From a virus: DNA of 64,000 nt. Both the position numbers and the translations under genes were made by a program. Below are positions 7,505-16,831 of this stretch, in pieces (position 1 is the first letter of the stretch; each line of letters starts with the position of its first letter). Below the pieces are notes generated by a model. The model worked only from the letters and a program-made list of their open reading frames with translations. It searched no databases and had not been told where the DNA came from. The stretch spans positions 28,421 through 92,420 of IMG/VR virus record IMGVR_UViG_3300023082_000010; one strand, written 5' to 3'.

Positions 7505-8311
7505 TTAATATAAAATAATTTCAATATCTGATTCATCAAATTTATCAGAATATGTTGGAACTGAATTGTATGTAGCTGGGATGTCATACGGGAATGAGCC
7601 GTTATATGTCACAGACCAGCTAATTGGTGTGTCTGTACGAACATATTCACCGTATCTTACGTTAACACCAATTGTCTTAGGAATAAGGCCTGATGCGTAC
7701 CCTGAAGAGGAATCTGTATAATTCAATAGACCCCTTTCAAAATCAGATAAAGGTCTTCCAAATAACACCGTGACATTACCAGACTGCTCAGCACTCTCAT
7801 CTTCAATGGCAATAACTGAGCTGTCACCAAAGATAAGGTTCATACTCCTGATAAATTCTTCAGAAGTAGAAGATGTAGTATTCTTTAAAATCTTAGCTCT
7901 GATAAACAACCGATAGGTTTCATCATCAAGCTCGACATTCCCACCTAATGGCTCACCAAGAGAGTAGAAAATGCTGCCAATTGTTGGGTCACTCAGAGTA
8001 CCCATAGACCCTGCTTTCAAAGCACCTTGAAAACCGAAGAATGTGTACAAGTCTGAGTTGAGCAACACCCTGTCTTGACCAACGATGCGCCCAAGGATAT
8101 TAAGCTGCTCACCTGTTGCTGTGTCTAGTGAGCGAAGTTGCATAAGGTCTTTAAAGACAGACTGGATTTCGACTTGGGCCGATATCATCAGTCTTAGAAA
8201 TCGGTCCAGCACCTTCGCGCCAGTATCAGTGTTTGGATCATAGCGAAACTGCTCAGTTATTCTTGAGCGTGCAACACCTAGGTAGTCTTCTTCAATAAAT
8301 TCATTCAACAT
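7505..8311 (-). CDS. baseplate protein, DUF2612 type
   Basis: 268 aa, beginning MLNEFIEEDYLGVARSRITE. The LDTATGEQLNILGRIVGQ motif followed by DDETYRLFIRAKILKN is typical of DUF2612 baseplate-wedge/tail proteins, which follow the J protein in many myoviruses. The order J (8326) then DUF2612 then fibre matches a P2/Mu-like baseplate assembly line. It probably links the wedge to the fibres. Confidence 0.8.
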   Translation of the reverse strand: MLNEFIEEDYLGVARSRITEQFRYDPNTDTGAKVLDRFLRLMISAQVEIQSVFKDLMQLRSLDTATGEQLNILGRIVGQDRVLLNSDLYTFFGFQGALKAGSMGTLSDPTIGSIFYSLGEPLGGNVELDDETYRLFIRAKILKNTTSSTSEEFIRSMNLIFGDSSVIAIEDESAEQSGNVTVLFGRPLSDFERGLLNYTDSSSGYASGLIPKTIGVNVRYGEYVRTDTPISWSVTYNGSFPYDIPATYNSVPTYSDKFDESDIEIILY

Positions 8312-8325
8312 TTAGAAGACCTCAT

Positions 8326-9765
8326 TTATGATATAACTATGTTGGACGCAGACAGCGTGGCGATCTGCTGAAAGCTGATAGGAATATTGATGACGCCTGT
8401 TGGACTAGCAGCTGTACCAATCCGGAGACTGTTGACAAAATGACCGGGAATACTATTAATTGGCGTATAAAGACGGCTGTAGATAACATCATCCCCAATA
8501 CCTAAATTATTATTGAAGTATTCTATCAAAGCCGTTTTGATGGCATCATCGCCATTACCGGGATAAGAGCTATCTTTGGTCAAGCTGATTGTGATATAAA
8601 TAGGCACAGGATCTGGGCGCTTAAATGCAATATTATGAGCAAACCCTTGTGTGTCATAAATCACAACAACTGTGTCACCAAAACTTCTGATCCCCATTGG
8701 TTTGTTTTCCCAAATAGCTTGTCCAATCTCTGAGGACAAACCACCAAGAACAATAGGAAGAAAGCTGTGAGATGGGATCCCCATGCTATCTGTTACATCA
8801 CTATCATTTTCATACACAACTACTTGATCAACACCACTAATATCAATCAATGCTGAATAAATACTGTCCACTGTTGAGCTTGCACGTTCAAACTTGGTGT
8901 TCCTAAAACGGATACGAAGCTCTTCATCTGTCTCAATGTTACGTCCCTCAGATGCAGCAAGGGGGTTTGTAACGTTATCCCAGCCAAGTTGAGGGGTTAG
9001 GATGTTGGTTAATGTACCCACTTCAGATGCAACAGGACCAGCTTCATCAGCCACCACTTCACCTATCTTCTGAATCTTGGTAATGCCAAGGTTTGCAGAG
9101 GTGGTGAGATTAACTACAGAGAAGGGGTCAACTCGTGTAAGAGTGAGGCTTGTACCATTAATACTTGCAGAAAAAGAGGGGTGTGAGACGCCTACAACAG
9201 CTGCAAGACCTGCTACAATGGATGCAGCTGTAGCACCAACTGTTGAGGTATAATTGATGGTGTTTGTTGTGGTTATGCTTTGATATGTGATGGTGTAGAG
9301 CGCGCTATCAGCAATCACTAGAGGAGTGAAGCTGCCACCACTTGCACCTGTAGCTGATAGTGTGACAGGAGCTACAAGAGTCCACTGTGTACGGTCTACA
9401 GAGCTACCGATAGAAAGGTTGTTTGCAATAACAGTGTCCGTGTCACCTGTGAGCAACACTTGAGCTGTGGAGAATGTCTGCTCTTGGCGTGTAATACCGC
9501 CCAAAGCTACAAGGTTATCAAGAGCAATGCCCATAGATGTGTTTGGGTCAAAGGCTGCATAGTCTTGTTGAGCTGCTTCCCATAGGTCTGCAAGGGACGG
9601 AGAGATTGTATTAATCAATCGACCTAGAACAGCACTGTCACTGACATCTACCTGATCGCCTACCGCTACTTGATCTTGAAACAACTCAATAGCTTTAGCG
9701 CGTAAATCTGAGACAACCTCAGTTAGCCTCTTAATTGCAAAACCTTGGTCAGAGATACCCGCCAT
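8326..9765 (-). CDS. baseplate J-like wedge protein
   Basis: 479 aa. Start MAGISDQGFAIKRLTEVVSDLRAKA and the features F-x-P-N-T-S-M-G-I-A-L-D-N-L-V-A-L-G-G, G-R-N-I-E-T-D-E-E-L-R-x-R and IYSALIDISGVDQVVVYEN are characteristic of the Mu gp47/P2 J baseplate family. It forms the wedge that joins the central hub to peripheral fibres. It is flanked by gp25-like and DUF2612 genes, as expected. Confidence 0.92.
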   Translation of the reverse strand: MAGISDQGFAIKRLTEVVSDLRAKAIELFQDQVAVGDQVDVSDSAVLGRLINTISPSLADLWEAAQQDYAAFDPNTSMGIALDNLVALGGITRQEQTFSTAQVLLTGDTDTVIANNLSIGSSVDRTQWTLVAPVTLSATGASGGSFTPLVIADSALYTITYQSITTTNTINYTSTVGATAASIVAGLAAVVGVSHPSFSASINGTSLTLTRVDPFSVVNLTTSANLGITKIQKIGEVVADEAGPVASEVGTLTNILTPQLGWDNVTNPLAASEGRNIETDEELRIRFRNTKFERASSTVDSIYSALIDISGVDQVVVYENDSDVTDSMGIPSHSFLPIVLGGLSSEIGQAIWENKPMGIRSFGDTVVVIYDTQGFAHNIAFKRPDPVPIYITISLTKDSSYPGNGDDAIKTALIEYFNNNLGIGDDVIYSRLYTPINSIPGHFVNSLRIGTAASPTGVINIPISFQQIATLSASNIVIS

Positions 9766-9780
9766 TTTATTTCCTTTTAA

Positions 9781-10155
9781 TTAATTTGTTGGGTTAACTG
9801 TAATTGTATCCGTCACAGAGCCGTCTACAACTCTGACACTAAAGGTCAGTGAATAAATTCTGTTTACAAGAGTTGAGTCAAAAGTAACAATCTCTTTGAC
9901 TCCGGGCTCACTTAAAATAGCTTGTTGGAACAATAGGTCTACGCCAGCTTTTGAAGCTTGCTTGCGGCCTAATATCCTGCCCCAGTAATCTATACCGTAT
10001 GCTAGGTTCCAGAAGTACTCTCCCATAAAAGTCAAAAGCAATATTTTAAGCCTTTGAGCCACTGTTTCTGTATAAGGTTGTGTCGTTTCACTTTTACGTA
10101 AAGGACCATTCACCCAAACACAATCATGAGTCACTTCATCTAATTTTAAATCCAC
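9781..10155 (-). CDS. gp25/gpW-like baseplate wedge protein
   Basis: 124 aa. The core Q-R-L-K-I-L-L-L-T-F-x-G-E-Y-F-W-N-L-x-x-G-I-D-Y is the T4 gp25/P2 W lysozyme-like fold signature, here with the N-terminal variation typical of Mu-like phages. It connects sheath and wedge. It lies immediately upstream of the J gene. Confidence 0.88.
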   Translation of the reverse strand: MDLKLDEVTHDCVWVNGPLRKSETTQPYTETVAQRLKILLLTFMGEYFWNLAYGIDYWGRILGRKQASKAGVDLLFQQAILSEPGVKEIVTFDSTLVNRIYSLTFSVRVVDGSVTDTITVNPTN

Positions 10156-10165
10156 CTCTATATCC

Positions 10166-10936
10166 TCAGATCATAGGGCCTGTATTTGACGGCCCGGATT
10201 GCACGCCCGGATGGAAGTGTGTATTGACGTTAACACCATTCAAGGTGTAAATGCCTGTCTGAGTGTACCCACCCAAATGTGTAATATTGCCAATGAATGT
10301 AATATCCGGTACATCCACAGTAATTTGAGGACTGTTAATATTTACACTCTCAGATGCATTAATAGTTGCATTTGAACAATTAATAGTGACAGGTTGGTTG
10401 CTCGTATTAATCTCAATACTGCCATCAGCTTTTAGCCTTACCTCGCACTCTACAGCACCTAAGTTTCCAAAAAGAACTGTGTCTTCTGTGCTGTGGGTCA
10501 GCACATGCTTGGCTGGGTTGTTTACGGCCATTCCCGGAGGTTGAATTCCCGGATAAAATACAGCATCACCAGCAGCCATCTTGGAAGTGTTGTTAGGTGT
10601 TGAGGGCCTACCATTACCAGATTTCCAAGCATCCATATCTCTCATTGAGAATACAGCTAACCCTGTATCACCCACTTTAATGGGGAAGGTCATTCCTGCT
10701 GTACTGGACACTTGGAAGCCGATGGGGACACCAAGAATAGGGGGTCTTTCTTTTATACTACCGTCTTGCAGCTTCTGGTTAATCGTTGGTTGGATATCCA
10801 CCATCTGCCCAGCACCGCTATCCCTTACAGCCAGAACAATGCAAGGAATGGATGTATTAATACTTTCCATTTTATAATCAAAAGCTGAGTTCACCGTATC
10901 TTGGATAGCAGCTACCAAACCTGTATCAACTGGCAT
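10166..10936 (-). CDS. baseplate spike / puncturing protein (Gp138/gpV type)
   Basis: 256 aa. N-terminal OB-fold-like domain (IPCIVLAVRDSG..MVDIQPTINQ, then PILGVPIGFQ...VKVGDTGLAVFSMRDMDAW) matches the Gp138 N-terminal domain. The C-terminal region (~150-230) has repeated short beta-strands with Asn/Ile alternation, as in the triple-stranded beta-helix of spikes, and ends in HFHPGVQSGPSNTG, a possible metal-binding His tip. It overlaps the hub gene by 11 nt. Confidence 0.85.
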   Translation of the reverse strand: MPVDTGLVAAIQDTVNSAFDYKMESINTSIPCIVLAVRDSGAGQMVDIQPTINQKLQDGSIKERPPILGVPIGFQVSSTAGMTFPIKVGDTGLAVFSMRDMDAWKSGNGRPSTPNNTSKMAAGDAVFYPGIQPPGMAVNNPAKHVLTHSTEDTVLFGNLGAVECEVRLKADGSIEINTSNQPVTINCSNATINASESVNINSPQITVDVPDITFIGNITHLGGYTQTGIYTLNGVNVNTHFHPGVQSGPSNTGPMI

Positions 10937-11825
10937 TTTTATCTACCTTCTCAAGATATGAAGCTCTTATTTCTGTTGCCCACTCGCGACTTCTCCAACC
11001 ACCTGTGTGACGAAGACTGTCTACACGAAACCAACCTGTGATGTATGTGTCTTCAAGACGAATAATATCTCCAGCATTGATATCTGGATTTAGCATTATT
11101 TTCATCTGAATACCGGGTTTCTTGGCCTTATCTTTCTTGGATCTTTTACGATCACCAGCAACACGGTAGGCATTTTCAATTAAACCTGTGTATTTAGAAA
11201 TTACATAAGCTTGATTGAAGTTCTCATTGTTAGCTCTGTCATTATTTTTAACGTACAGAACATCATCATCCACTTGCCAATCAAGTGCATACTTGGAAGC
11301 TAGTTCATCAAGCATCTCTTTAGGACTACCCATTAAAGGATACCCATAAAGAATTTGATTATTTAGGTTAGTTCCATTGTAAACACCACGACTAACTCCC
11401 GGAAGAGCCTTACGAAGAGTTTCAGCTACATCTCTTACACTTTTACCGGGAGGGACTATCTCACTCAATACAGAGTGGTTAAGGTCTGTGTATCCACTAC
11501 CGATCTGAAGCTGTGTCACCAAATCCGTTCCTTGCTTCCTTGTAGAGACGTGGTTAACTTGACCACCAAAGATGCGTTTGATGTTACCAGCATCTAAGTA
11601 CCCTACACTAAAACTTGCAGCTGGGTAGTCTGTATCAAGGAGTTTTATCTGATCAGCGTTGAGATTATAAATTTCAATTGCCGCAGAGTTGGTACGCTTT
11701 TTGTTATCTGTAGACTTTGAAATATCAAAAGTAATCTGAAGCTGATTAGAAACTTGAAAGGCTTCGCCAGTCTTACCATCACCTACGATAAGTTCGTAGA
11801 CTCTATTGATTTGCTGGCCTTCCAT
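10926..11825 (-). CDS. baseplate hub protein (gpD / gp44-like)
   Basis: 299 aa. Residues 1-110 form a beta-rich domain (VYELIVGDGKTGEAFQVSN, FDISKSTDNKKRTNSAAIEIYNL) typical of the phage gp43/44 kDa hub proteins; later parts match the gpD-like hub (PKEMLDELASKYALDWQVDDDVLYV). It anchors the spike and the tape measure. The gene order plug, hub, spike is conserved in Pam3/P2-like baseplates. Confidence 0.82.
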   Translation of the reverse strand: MEGQQINRVYELIVGDGKTGEAFQVSNQLQITFDISKSTDNKKRTNSAAIEIYNLNADQIKLLDTDYPAASFSVGYLDAGNIKRIFGGQVNHVSTRKQGTDLVTQLQIGSGYTDLNHSVLSEIVPPGKSVRDVAETLRKALPGVSRGVYNGTNLNNQILYGYPLMGSPKEMLDELASKYALDWQVDDDVLYVKNNDRANNENFNQAYVISKYTGLIENAYRVAGDRKRSKKDKAKKPGIQMKIMLNPDINAGDIIRLEDTYITGWFRVDSLRHTGGWRSREWATEIRASYLEKVDKNAS

Positions 11826-11831
11826 AAGCTA

Positions 11832-12167
11832 TCAGTCCTCGGTAGAATAGAGATAATAAAAATTATAATACTGGTCAATATTTTCAGGGTATACTTTGTA
11901 AGGTTCAGAGATAATGTCTGCCTTCTCTTCTAACCAGAAAAAACCAGTAAGAGGGTACAGGGCATAATCTTTGGTTATCGGATATGTTGGAACCAAACCT
12001 ACACCAAGCACAATAGGCACATTCTCCGCTGTATAGATAGAAAGAAAATATAACTTAACTCTTTCATTATATTTAAAATCAAGAATATATGACTGACCTT
12101 GAAGATTTACAGCATAGCTATAGTCAGCCTCACTATACAAAGGCAAGGAAATAAAATGATCAGCCAT
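11832..12167 (-). CDS. baseplate plug-like protein
   Basis: 111 aa, beta-rich and aromatic (FYYLYSTED end). The pattern F-I-x-L-P-L...Q-x-Y-I-L-D-F-x-Y-N-E-R-x-x-L-Y-x-x-S-I-Y resembles the small plug protein encoded between the Dit-like and hub genes in cyanophage Pam3-type baseplates. The position fits exactly. It overlaps the upstream gene by 8 nt. Confidence 0.65.
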   Translation of the reverse strand: MADHFISLPLYSEADYSYAVNLQGQSYILDFKYNERVKLYFLSIYTAENVPIVLGVGLVPTYPITKDYALYPLTGFFWLEEKADIISEPYKVYPENIDQYYNFYYLYSTED

Positions 12168-12948
12168 TGTTTGCCTGTGCCTCTATTGAAGGATCTACAT
12201 CTGGTGGATTTTTAGGTGCAGTCCCTGCGTCTGGTGTACTGTCAACCTTACCTTTTGTAGAAGGTGCTGCTGCTTTCTTTTTCAAAGAGTTAGTAATATC
12301 TTTCGGGATAGTGGTTTTCTTCAAGAAAGCAAAAGTAACTTGCTCAAGCGTCATATCAAAATACAGAGCATATCCTGTATTGGCATCTTCTTTAAAATTA
12401 AGATTTGTTACAACAAGATTGTTAATTACTTTACGAAGTAATGTTCCATCATACTCGTATATTTGAACAAGTTGGATATTAGGGTCAAACTGTCCAGTTT
12501 TGTCATTAAAGATTACACCGGAAGTAAGCTTCTCAAGAGATTCTCTTACTTGTTCAAGCATATCTTCCCTTGCACCATCCATAACAACATCAGGGCTACT
12601 GTCAGAGAGAAACTGTCCAATGCTATCAGGCAAAAACTTCTTCAAAACACTCTGATCAGTGCTGTTAACACTAACTGGCGTAGGAGGTAACGAGCTATTG
12701 TATGGTGAATTACCTTCATCATCTAAAAGTAAGTAGCTATTGGTGGATATGTCAGCGCCAGATATCACAGCAGACAAGGTTAGTATCTGATTATCCTTAA
12801 GATAATGATCAGTGACGGATGATCCTGTAGAAATAGGGTGCTTAGTTACTTGACCTTTATTATTCCTAGTATATGCAGTGGTACAGTCAAATGTTATAAA
12901 ACCTGCATTTTGAGTATTATCAACACCCCAAGAAATTGCTAATGACAT
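12160..12948 (-). CDS. Dit-like baseplate/tail protein
   Basis: 262 aa. N-terminal MSLAISWGVDNTQNAGFITFDC.. is followed by a long beta-rich region and a low-complexity, Lys/Pro/Thr-rich tail (residues ~225-262). It sits right after the tape measure, the usual place for distal-tail (Dit-like) proteins that start the hub. Confidence 0.7.
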   Translation of the reverse strand: MSLAISWGVDNTQNAGFITFDCTTAYTRNNKGQVTKHPISTGSSVTDHYLKDNQILTLSAVISGADISTNSYLLLDDEGNSPYNSSLPPTPVSVNSTDQSVLKKFLPDSIGQFLSDSSPDVVMDGAREDMLEQVRESLEKLTSGVIFNDKTGQFDPNIQLVQIYEYDGTLLRKVINNLVVTNLNFKEDANTGYALYFDMTLEQVTFAFLKKTTIPKDITNSLKKKAAAPSTKGKVDSTPDAGTAPKNPPDVDPSIEAQANNG

Positions 12949-12960
12949 GTTGATTTATCC

Positions 12961-15237
12961 TTATTCACGGCTTGGGAAGTTAACTTGAGCTTGTTCAAAT
13001 GCACCAGTAAGTTGAGCTGTAAATGCTTCTGCCATAGCTTGTGCTTGAACTTCAATATCCATACCACCAAGGGTGGCTGCATCAACATTGATTGAGATAT
13101 CAAACTGATTGGTTTGTGTATTGTTGTTGGTGATTTGTTGATTAGCCTGAGACATGGCAGCAGATTTATTCATATCTGCCAACTCTTCTGGTGTAGTTGA
13201 GTTATACTGAGAGAGGTCTTGGAATGGCTGTCCTGAAGGAGTAACGTCTGGATTTCCGTAAAGCATAAGAGAAGCTTCTATCGGATTTCTGTTATCAAAT
13301 CCAAACCCTTGGTTCTTATAATTGTCGGAGATAATATCCCTTGTAGACAATGTACTCTTAAGCCTTTCACCAAGAGACTCCGCATCCATTGCTTCTTGTA
13401 CAGCATTCCCTAAAGCAACACCATCAGGATCAGCTTGGATAGCCTTAAAGTTCTGGTAGGCTTGAGCATTACCCTCACGATCTTGGTCAAACTTTGCAGG
13501 ATTCTGATAGAAAGGGGATGTAGGGTCATCATAAATAGCCCGCCCACGAAGTTTAGCCACTCCAAGACCAACACCGATATCTGTGATAGCATCACCAACA
13601 ACAGCAGCAGGACTTGTATAGGTCATACCGAATGCTGTAGCTTTTTCAGTTTCTGAGCGTTTACCTTTTTCAGGTACAGTAGGAAGATCGCCATTTTTCC
13701 AGCGCTCAAGTGCTGCAATTCCATTTAAAATAGCTGCAATTTCTTGAGAAGTAGCTTTAAGTGTCGGCAAGAAATCAAATTTAAGACCAGAAATATCAGT
13801 GAAGATTTGTTTAATTGCTTTCCAATCTTCTTGGAGTTGCTTAGTCTTACCTTCACCAAGCCAATTTGCCACAAGACTATCTTTACCTTCCAAGGCACGT
13901 ATGAAGGATTGTGGAAACAGTAGAAGATCATCAGCCCATTTTGTAGCGTTATTGAAGCCTTCTGCCAAGGTTTTAACTAACCCACCAGACTCACTTAGTC
14001 CAGCGTTAAGGGTGCGGAAAATACGAGCAAAACCCTCTTCTACACCTGAGTTTGAAGCTACTACAGCAAGATCGTTTACACTGTTCTGATATCGGGCTTG
14101 TTCGGCTTGGGATGCTGTAGAGGCTTTACCTAAAGCACCGCCCTCATTAGCCCGTTGCGAAGCTGTTGCACCGGCATATGTAAGAATCTCACTAGAAACA
14201 CTTCCTTTCTTCATATCCGCAAGAAGTTTTTGGATAGCAGCTTGCCCAGTTAATCCACCTCCCTGACCTTTAGCTGCTAGTTGAGCTTGATAAGCTTGGG
14301 CAAAGAGAGCTGTACCACCCGGCAAAGCCTCACTTATTTGGCCGACCAACTCTTCAGATTGCAATTTTCCTTTACCGGCAACTTGTGACAATGCCCTGAA
14401 CAATCTATTTTGAGTAGTCTTATCAAGTTTGTTTACACGGGCAAGCTCTGCAAAACCAGAGAATACTTTCTGACTTTCTTTAATACTAACACCAGAACCT
14501 GTCAATCCGGAAATAAGCTTGTTGTAATCACCGGAAGCGTCTAGGTAGTTAAACCCAATACGTTGACCTTCACCTCTCAAATACTGAAAAGAGTTACTAC
14601 CTTCTTGAGCAGTACCACCAGCTTGTTGTACCACAGCTTGAGATTGTAGCTGAGCACTAACCACTTGCTGGTTACGTTGGTTGAGCTGTGACAGACCATA
14701 GCCGCCGAGGGCCAACCCCAAGGCTGGAGCATAAAGGCGAGACAATCCACCAGCAATACCACCTGCTGCAACAGCAGACCTTCGTGGAATACCCCTTTCT
14801 GCTTCAGCCAATCCTTGTCCTGCAACACGAGGACGCAGCACCGAAGCAGCGGAAGCAACCTTAGTAGCCGCAACCATCGCTGCAATCATTGACGCGTTAA
14901 GATGAGACTGATCAACATTGAACTTTGCAATATGAAATGTTGTTCTTGTAGATGCAATATCTAAAGCTGTACCTAGTGCAATATTCAAGGCTGTCTGATT
15001 TACATCAAACTTGCCTATATTGAATACCGACTTAAGGCTTGCAATTTCTAAAGCTTTGGCAAGTTCAGCTTCAAGCTTTGTCTGGTTGACATTGAATCGA
15101 CCAAGTCGAAAACCACTAGCCCTACCACCTAAACCGTTTAGTCGAGCTTCTAAACCATCAAGAGTTGCATCAACTTTCTTTACAGAAGCTTTATCAATCT
15201 TGATGGAAAACTCTGAAAAGTATTCTGAAATCTTGAT
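12961..15237 (-). CDS. tape measure protein with non-canonical start (AUC/AUU)
   Basis: About 758 aa if started at ATC 15237. The frame is open from TAA 15246-15244. The first TTG is only at 14988, yet the 83 codons before it read as a normal tape-measure N-terminus (ISEYFSEFSIKIDKAS) followed by three related repeats (RFNVNQTKLE, KFDVNQTALN, KFNVDQSHLN). GGGAG (15251-15247) is 9 nt before ATC 15237 and 15 nt before ATT 15231, with no ATG/GTG/TTG in between. A hydrophobic Gly/Ala segment (GGIAGGLSRLYAPALGLALGG) may cross the membrane during DNA entry. It sets tail length. Confidence 0.85.
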   Translation of the reverse strand: MKISEYFSEFSIKIDKASVKKVDATLDGLEARLNGLGGRASGFRLGRFNVNQTKLEAELAKALEIASLKSVFNIGKFDVNQTALNIALGTALDIASTRTTFHIAKFNVDQSHLNASMIAAMVAATKVASAASVLRPRVAGQGLAEAERGIPRRSAVAAGGIAGGLSRLYAPALGLALGGYGLSQLNQRNQQVVSAQLQSQAVVQQAGGTAQEGSNSFQYLRGEGQRIGFNYLDASGDYNKLISGLTGSGVSIKESQKVFSGFAELARVNKLDKTTQNRLFRALSQVAGKGKLQSEELVGQISEALPGGTALFAQAYQAQLAAKGQGGGLTGQAAIQKLLADMKKGSVSSEILTYAGATASQRANEGGALGKASTASQAEQARYQNSVNDLAVVASNSGVEEGFARIFRTLNAGLSESGGLVKTLAEGFNNATKWADDLLLFPQSFIRALEGKDSLVANWLGEGKTKQLQEDWKAIKQIFTDISGLKFDFLPTLKATSQEIAAILNGIAALERWKNGDLPTVPEKGKRSETEKATAFGMTYTSPAAVVGDAITDIGVGLGVAKLRGRAIYDDPTSPFYQNPAKFDQDREGNAQAYQNFKAIQADPDGVALGNAVQEAMDAESLGERLKSTLSTRDIISDNYKNQGFGFDNRNPIEASLMLYGNPDVTPSGQPFQDLSQYNSTTPEELADMNKSAAMSQANQQITNNNTQTNQFDISINVDAATLGGMDIEVQAQAMAEAFTAQLTGAFEQAQVNFPSRE

Positions 15238-15252
15238 AGTATATTACTCCCG

Positions 15253-15519
15253 CTATTTCTTAGTATTCTTAGCTCGAATATCAGCTTGTTCTTTTTGTGC
15301 ATCATACATATCAAGCATTTCAATTGTATTGAACAAAGTTCTTACACTATATCTATCAGATAAAAACTTGGCTGCAAAATCAAATCCACCTTTTGGGTGT
15401 GTTGCTATGCGATAGATATAGAATGAACCTGAAAACTTATCTTGTATTTCTTTATCTACACTTGATACAGCCGCTAAAGATTTTTCTTTTACTCTTCTGT
15501 AGCGGGTGCCTGAAAAAAA
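15253..15519 (-). CDS. tail assembly chaperone, T-part reached by -1 frameshift
   Basis: This frame has no own start codon near its beginning. It is entered by a -1 slip on TTTTTTT (15519-15513) from the upstream chaperone, giving a 97 + 86 = 183-aa fusion. The new part reads SGTRYRRVKEKSLAAV... and ends AKNTKK at TAG 15255-15253. This matches the lambda G/GT arrangement just upstream of the tape measure: the short form and the fusion bind the tape measure during tail assembly. The T frame and tape measure are in the same frame, separated by TAG and TAA. Confidence 0.8.
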   Translation of the reverse strand, partial: FFSGTRYRRVKEKSLAAVSSVDKEIQDKFSGSFYIYRIATHPKGGFDFAAKFLSDRYSVRTLFNTIEMLDMYDAQKEQADIRAKNTKK

Positions 15520-15803
15520 TCAGGGAAGTTCCAAGTAATAACTTTCTGGTACAAGTCAGACAGATGCTTATACTTACGAGAGAACACAGCATCAAAGCGC
15601 TTCTCTGTAATCATCTGATTGTCTTTAGAAACATAGTTACAGATAACTTGTTTACGCATTGCAAGGTTATCTTTACCACTGTCCAACTCTTCTTGAAATT
15701 GCTCAAGAAATTGTAAACCTTTGGTAGTTGGCATAGCACTTACGAGGTACTGAACGCCATCAACTTCAATTTCAGTCTGTTCTAGGATTTCTAGAGTAGC
15801 CAT
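15489..15803 (-). CDS. tail assembly chaperone, G-like short form
   Basis: 104 aa (MATLEILEQTEIEVDG...), ending QAPATEE. It has the size, acidic helical character and position (between tube and tape measure) of lambda gpG-like chaperones. A T7 run at codons 95-97 permits production of a longer fusion. Confidence 0.78.
   Translation of the reverse strand: MATLEILEQTEIEVDGVQYLVSAMPTTKGLQFLEQFQEELDSGKDNLAMRKQVICNYVSKDNQMITEKRFDAVFSRKYKHLSDLYQKVITWNFPDFFQAPATEE
15513..15519 (-). promoter_or_regulatory. T7 slippery heptamer for -1 ribosomal frameshifting
   Basis: Frame zero reads GAT TTT TTT CAG. Seven consecutive T allow both P- and A-site tRNAs to re-pair after a -1 slip. The -1 frame is open from here to 15253. 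Confidence 0.75.
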
Positions 15804-15816
15804 GTTAATCCTTTAG

Positions 15817-16314
15817 TTAAAATAGGTCGTTTATAAAGCTTGAAGCTTCATCCAACAAACCATCAAGTAGGTTAGTAGAAGCTCTTGCATTACCAGCCAA
15901 GGTATAGCTTCCTGTCTTTTGCAGGAACAATTCCCATGTGCGAAACTCAAACTGTCCCGAGAATGTTGTAACTGGATAGCTAGTGAGATATGCTTCATCT
16001 GATGAGAACACACTCTTACCAGACTTATCTTTGAGAATCACCGAGATTCTACCTGTACTATATTCCAAATCCTGTTCGTGAATAGAGGACAACACCTCAT
16101 TACTTTGAGATGTTTGCAGAACTGGGAATGTAATAGTGGCAGAAGTATCTGTATTTTTAACTCGTGTGTTTTTACCACGAATTCCACGAATAGATGTGAA
16201 TCCTTTCACTGAGCGAGCAATACTAATCCTCTCCCATCCCGTGATTGTATATCCTGCTATCACAAGTTGGATATCCTTTGGACTATAGCTGTTTACTGTA
16301 AATCCATTAGCCAT
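15817..16314 (-). CDS. tail tube-like protein, paralog 3
   Basis: 165 aa. The order of elements (N-terminal SYSPKDIQLVIAGYTITGWERISI, TSATITFPVLQTSQSNEVLSSI, then a TFS...E-x-R-T-W near residue 130) is shared with 16307 and 16865. It is a divergent third copy of the DUF3277-type tube fold, next to the chaperone genes. It may be a tube terminator/initiator or cap rather than the main tube. Confidence 0.65.
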   Translation of the reverse strand: MANGFTVNSYSPKDIQLVIAGYTITGWERISIARSVKGFTSIRGIRGKNTRVKNTDTSATITFPVLQTSQSNEVLSSIHEQDLEYSTGRISVILKDKSGKSVFSSDEAYLTSYPVTTFSGQFEFRTWELFLQKTGSYTLAGNARASTNLLDGLLDEASSFINDLF

Positions 16315-16816
16315 TTAAGACATCCTCAACAATAGGAAGGGCTGAAGATGCAAGGTTAACCAAATCATTTAAGATGGAAGATGCATCACCATTACCACCA
16401 ATATTGATAACTGCCTGAGATGATCTAATCACCCATGTACGAGCTTCAAAACTATCACTCTTGACAATAGGTGGAACAGATTCAATCCAACTTGTGGTTG
16501 AGAAGAATAAGTCAGAGCCACTACCATCTTTGATGAAGGTTGGAAACTTACCTCTCTGAGTGACCTCGTCCAACAACCAAAGCTTGGTTAGCACATCGTT
16601 GGAGTCGCTACCACTATAAAGAGTTAAGGCAATTGTGTAAGTTTGGTCACTATTGTAAAGTCTTGCTACAGTTCCATCTGGAGTCTTGACGGTTGTAAAA
16701 GGATTAATATCTTTAGTTATAGATATGAAAGTTCCTTTAGCAAAACCGTCAAGAGGGATACCAAATACTAGAAATGTACAGTCTTCAGGAATGTAAGTTG
16801 CAAGATTGTTAGCCAT
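16307..16816 (-). CDS. tail tube-like protein, paralog 2
   Basis: 169 aa from MANNLATYIPEDCTFLVFG; AAGGA lies 6 nt before this ATG. It shares YTIALTLYSGSDSNDVLTKL and FEARTWVI with the other two copies (ITLTLFQHSASNAVLQAL and ETRDWVIQA in 16865). It overlaps the next gene by 8 nt. Confidence 0.7.
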   Translation of the reverse strand: MANNLATYIPEDCTFLVFGIPLDGFAKGTFISITKDINPFTTVKTPDGTVARLYNSDQTYTIALTLYSGSDSNDVLTKLWLLDEVTQRGKFPTFIKDGSGSDLFFSTTSWIESVPPIVKSDSFEARTWVIRSSQAVINIGGNGDASSILNDLVNLASSALPIVEDVLNG

Positions 16817-16831
16817 AATCATTCCTTGTTA

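Noticed and set aside
14988-14990. TTG at 14988 as tape measure start
   Set aside because: No Shine-Dalgarno before it, and it would cut off a well-formed N-terminus with repeats.
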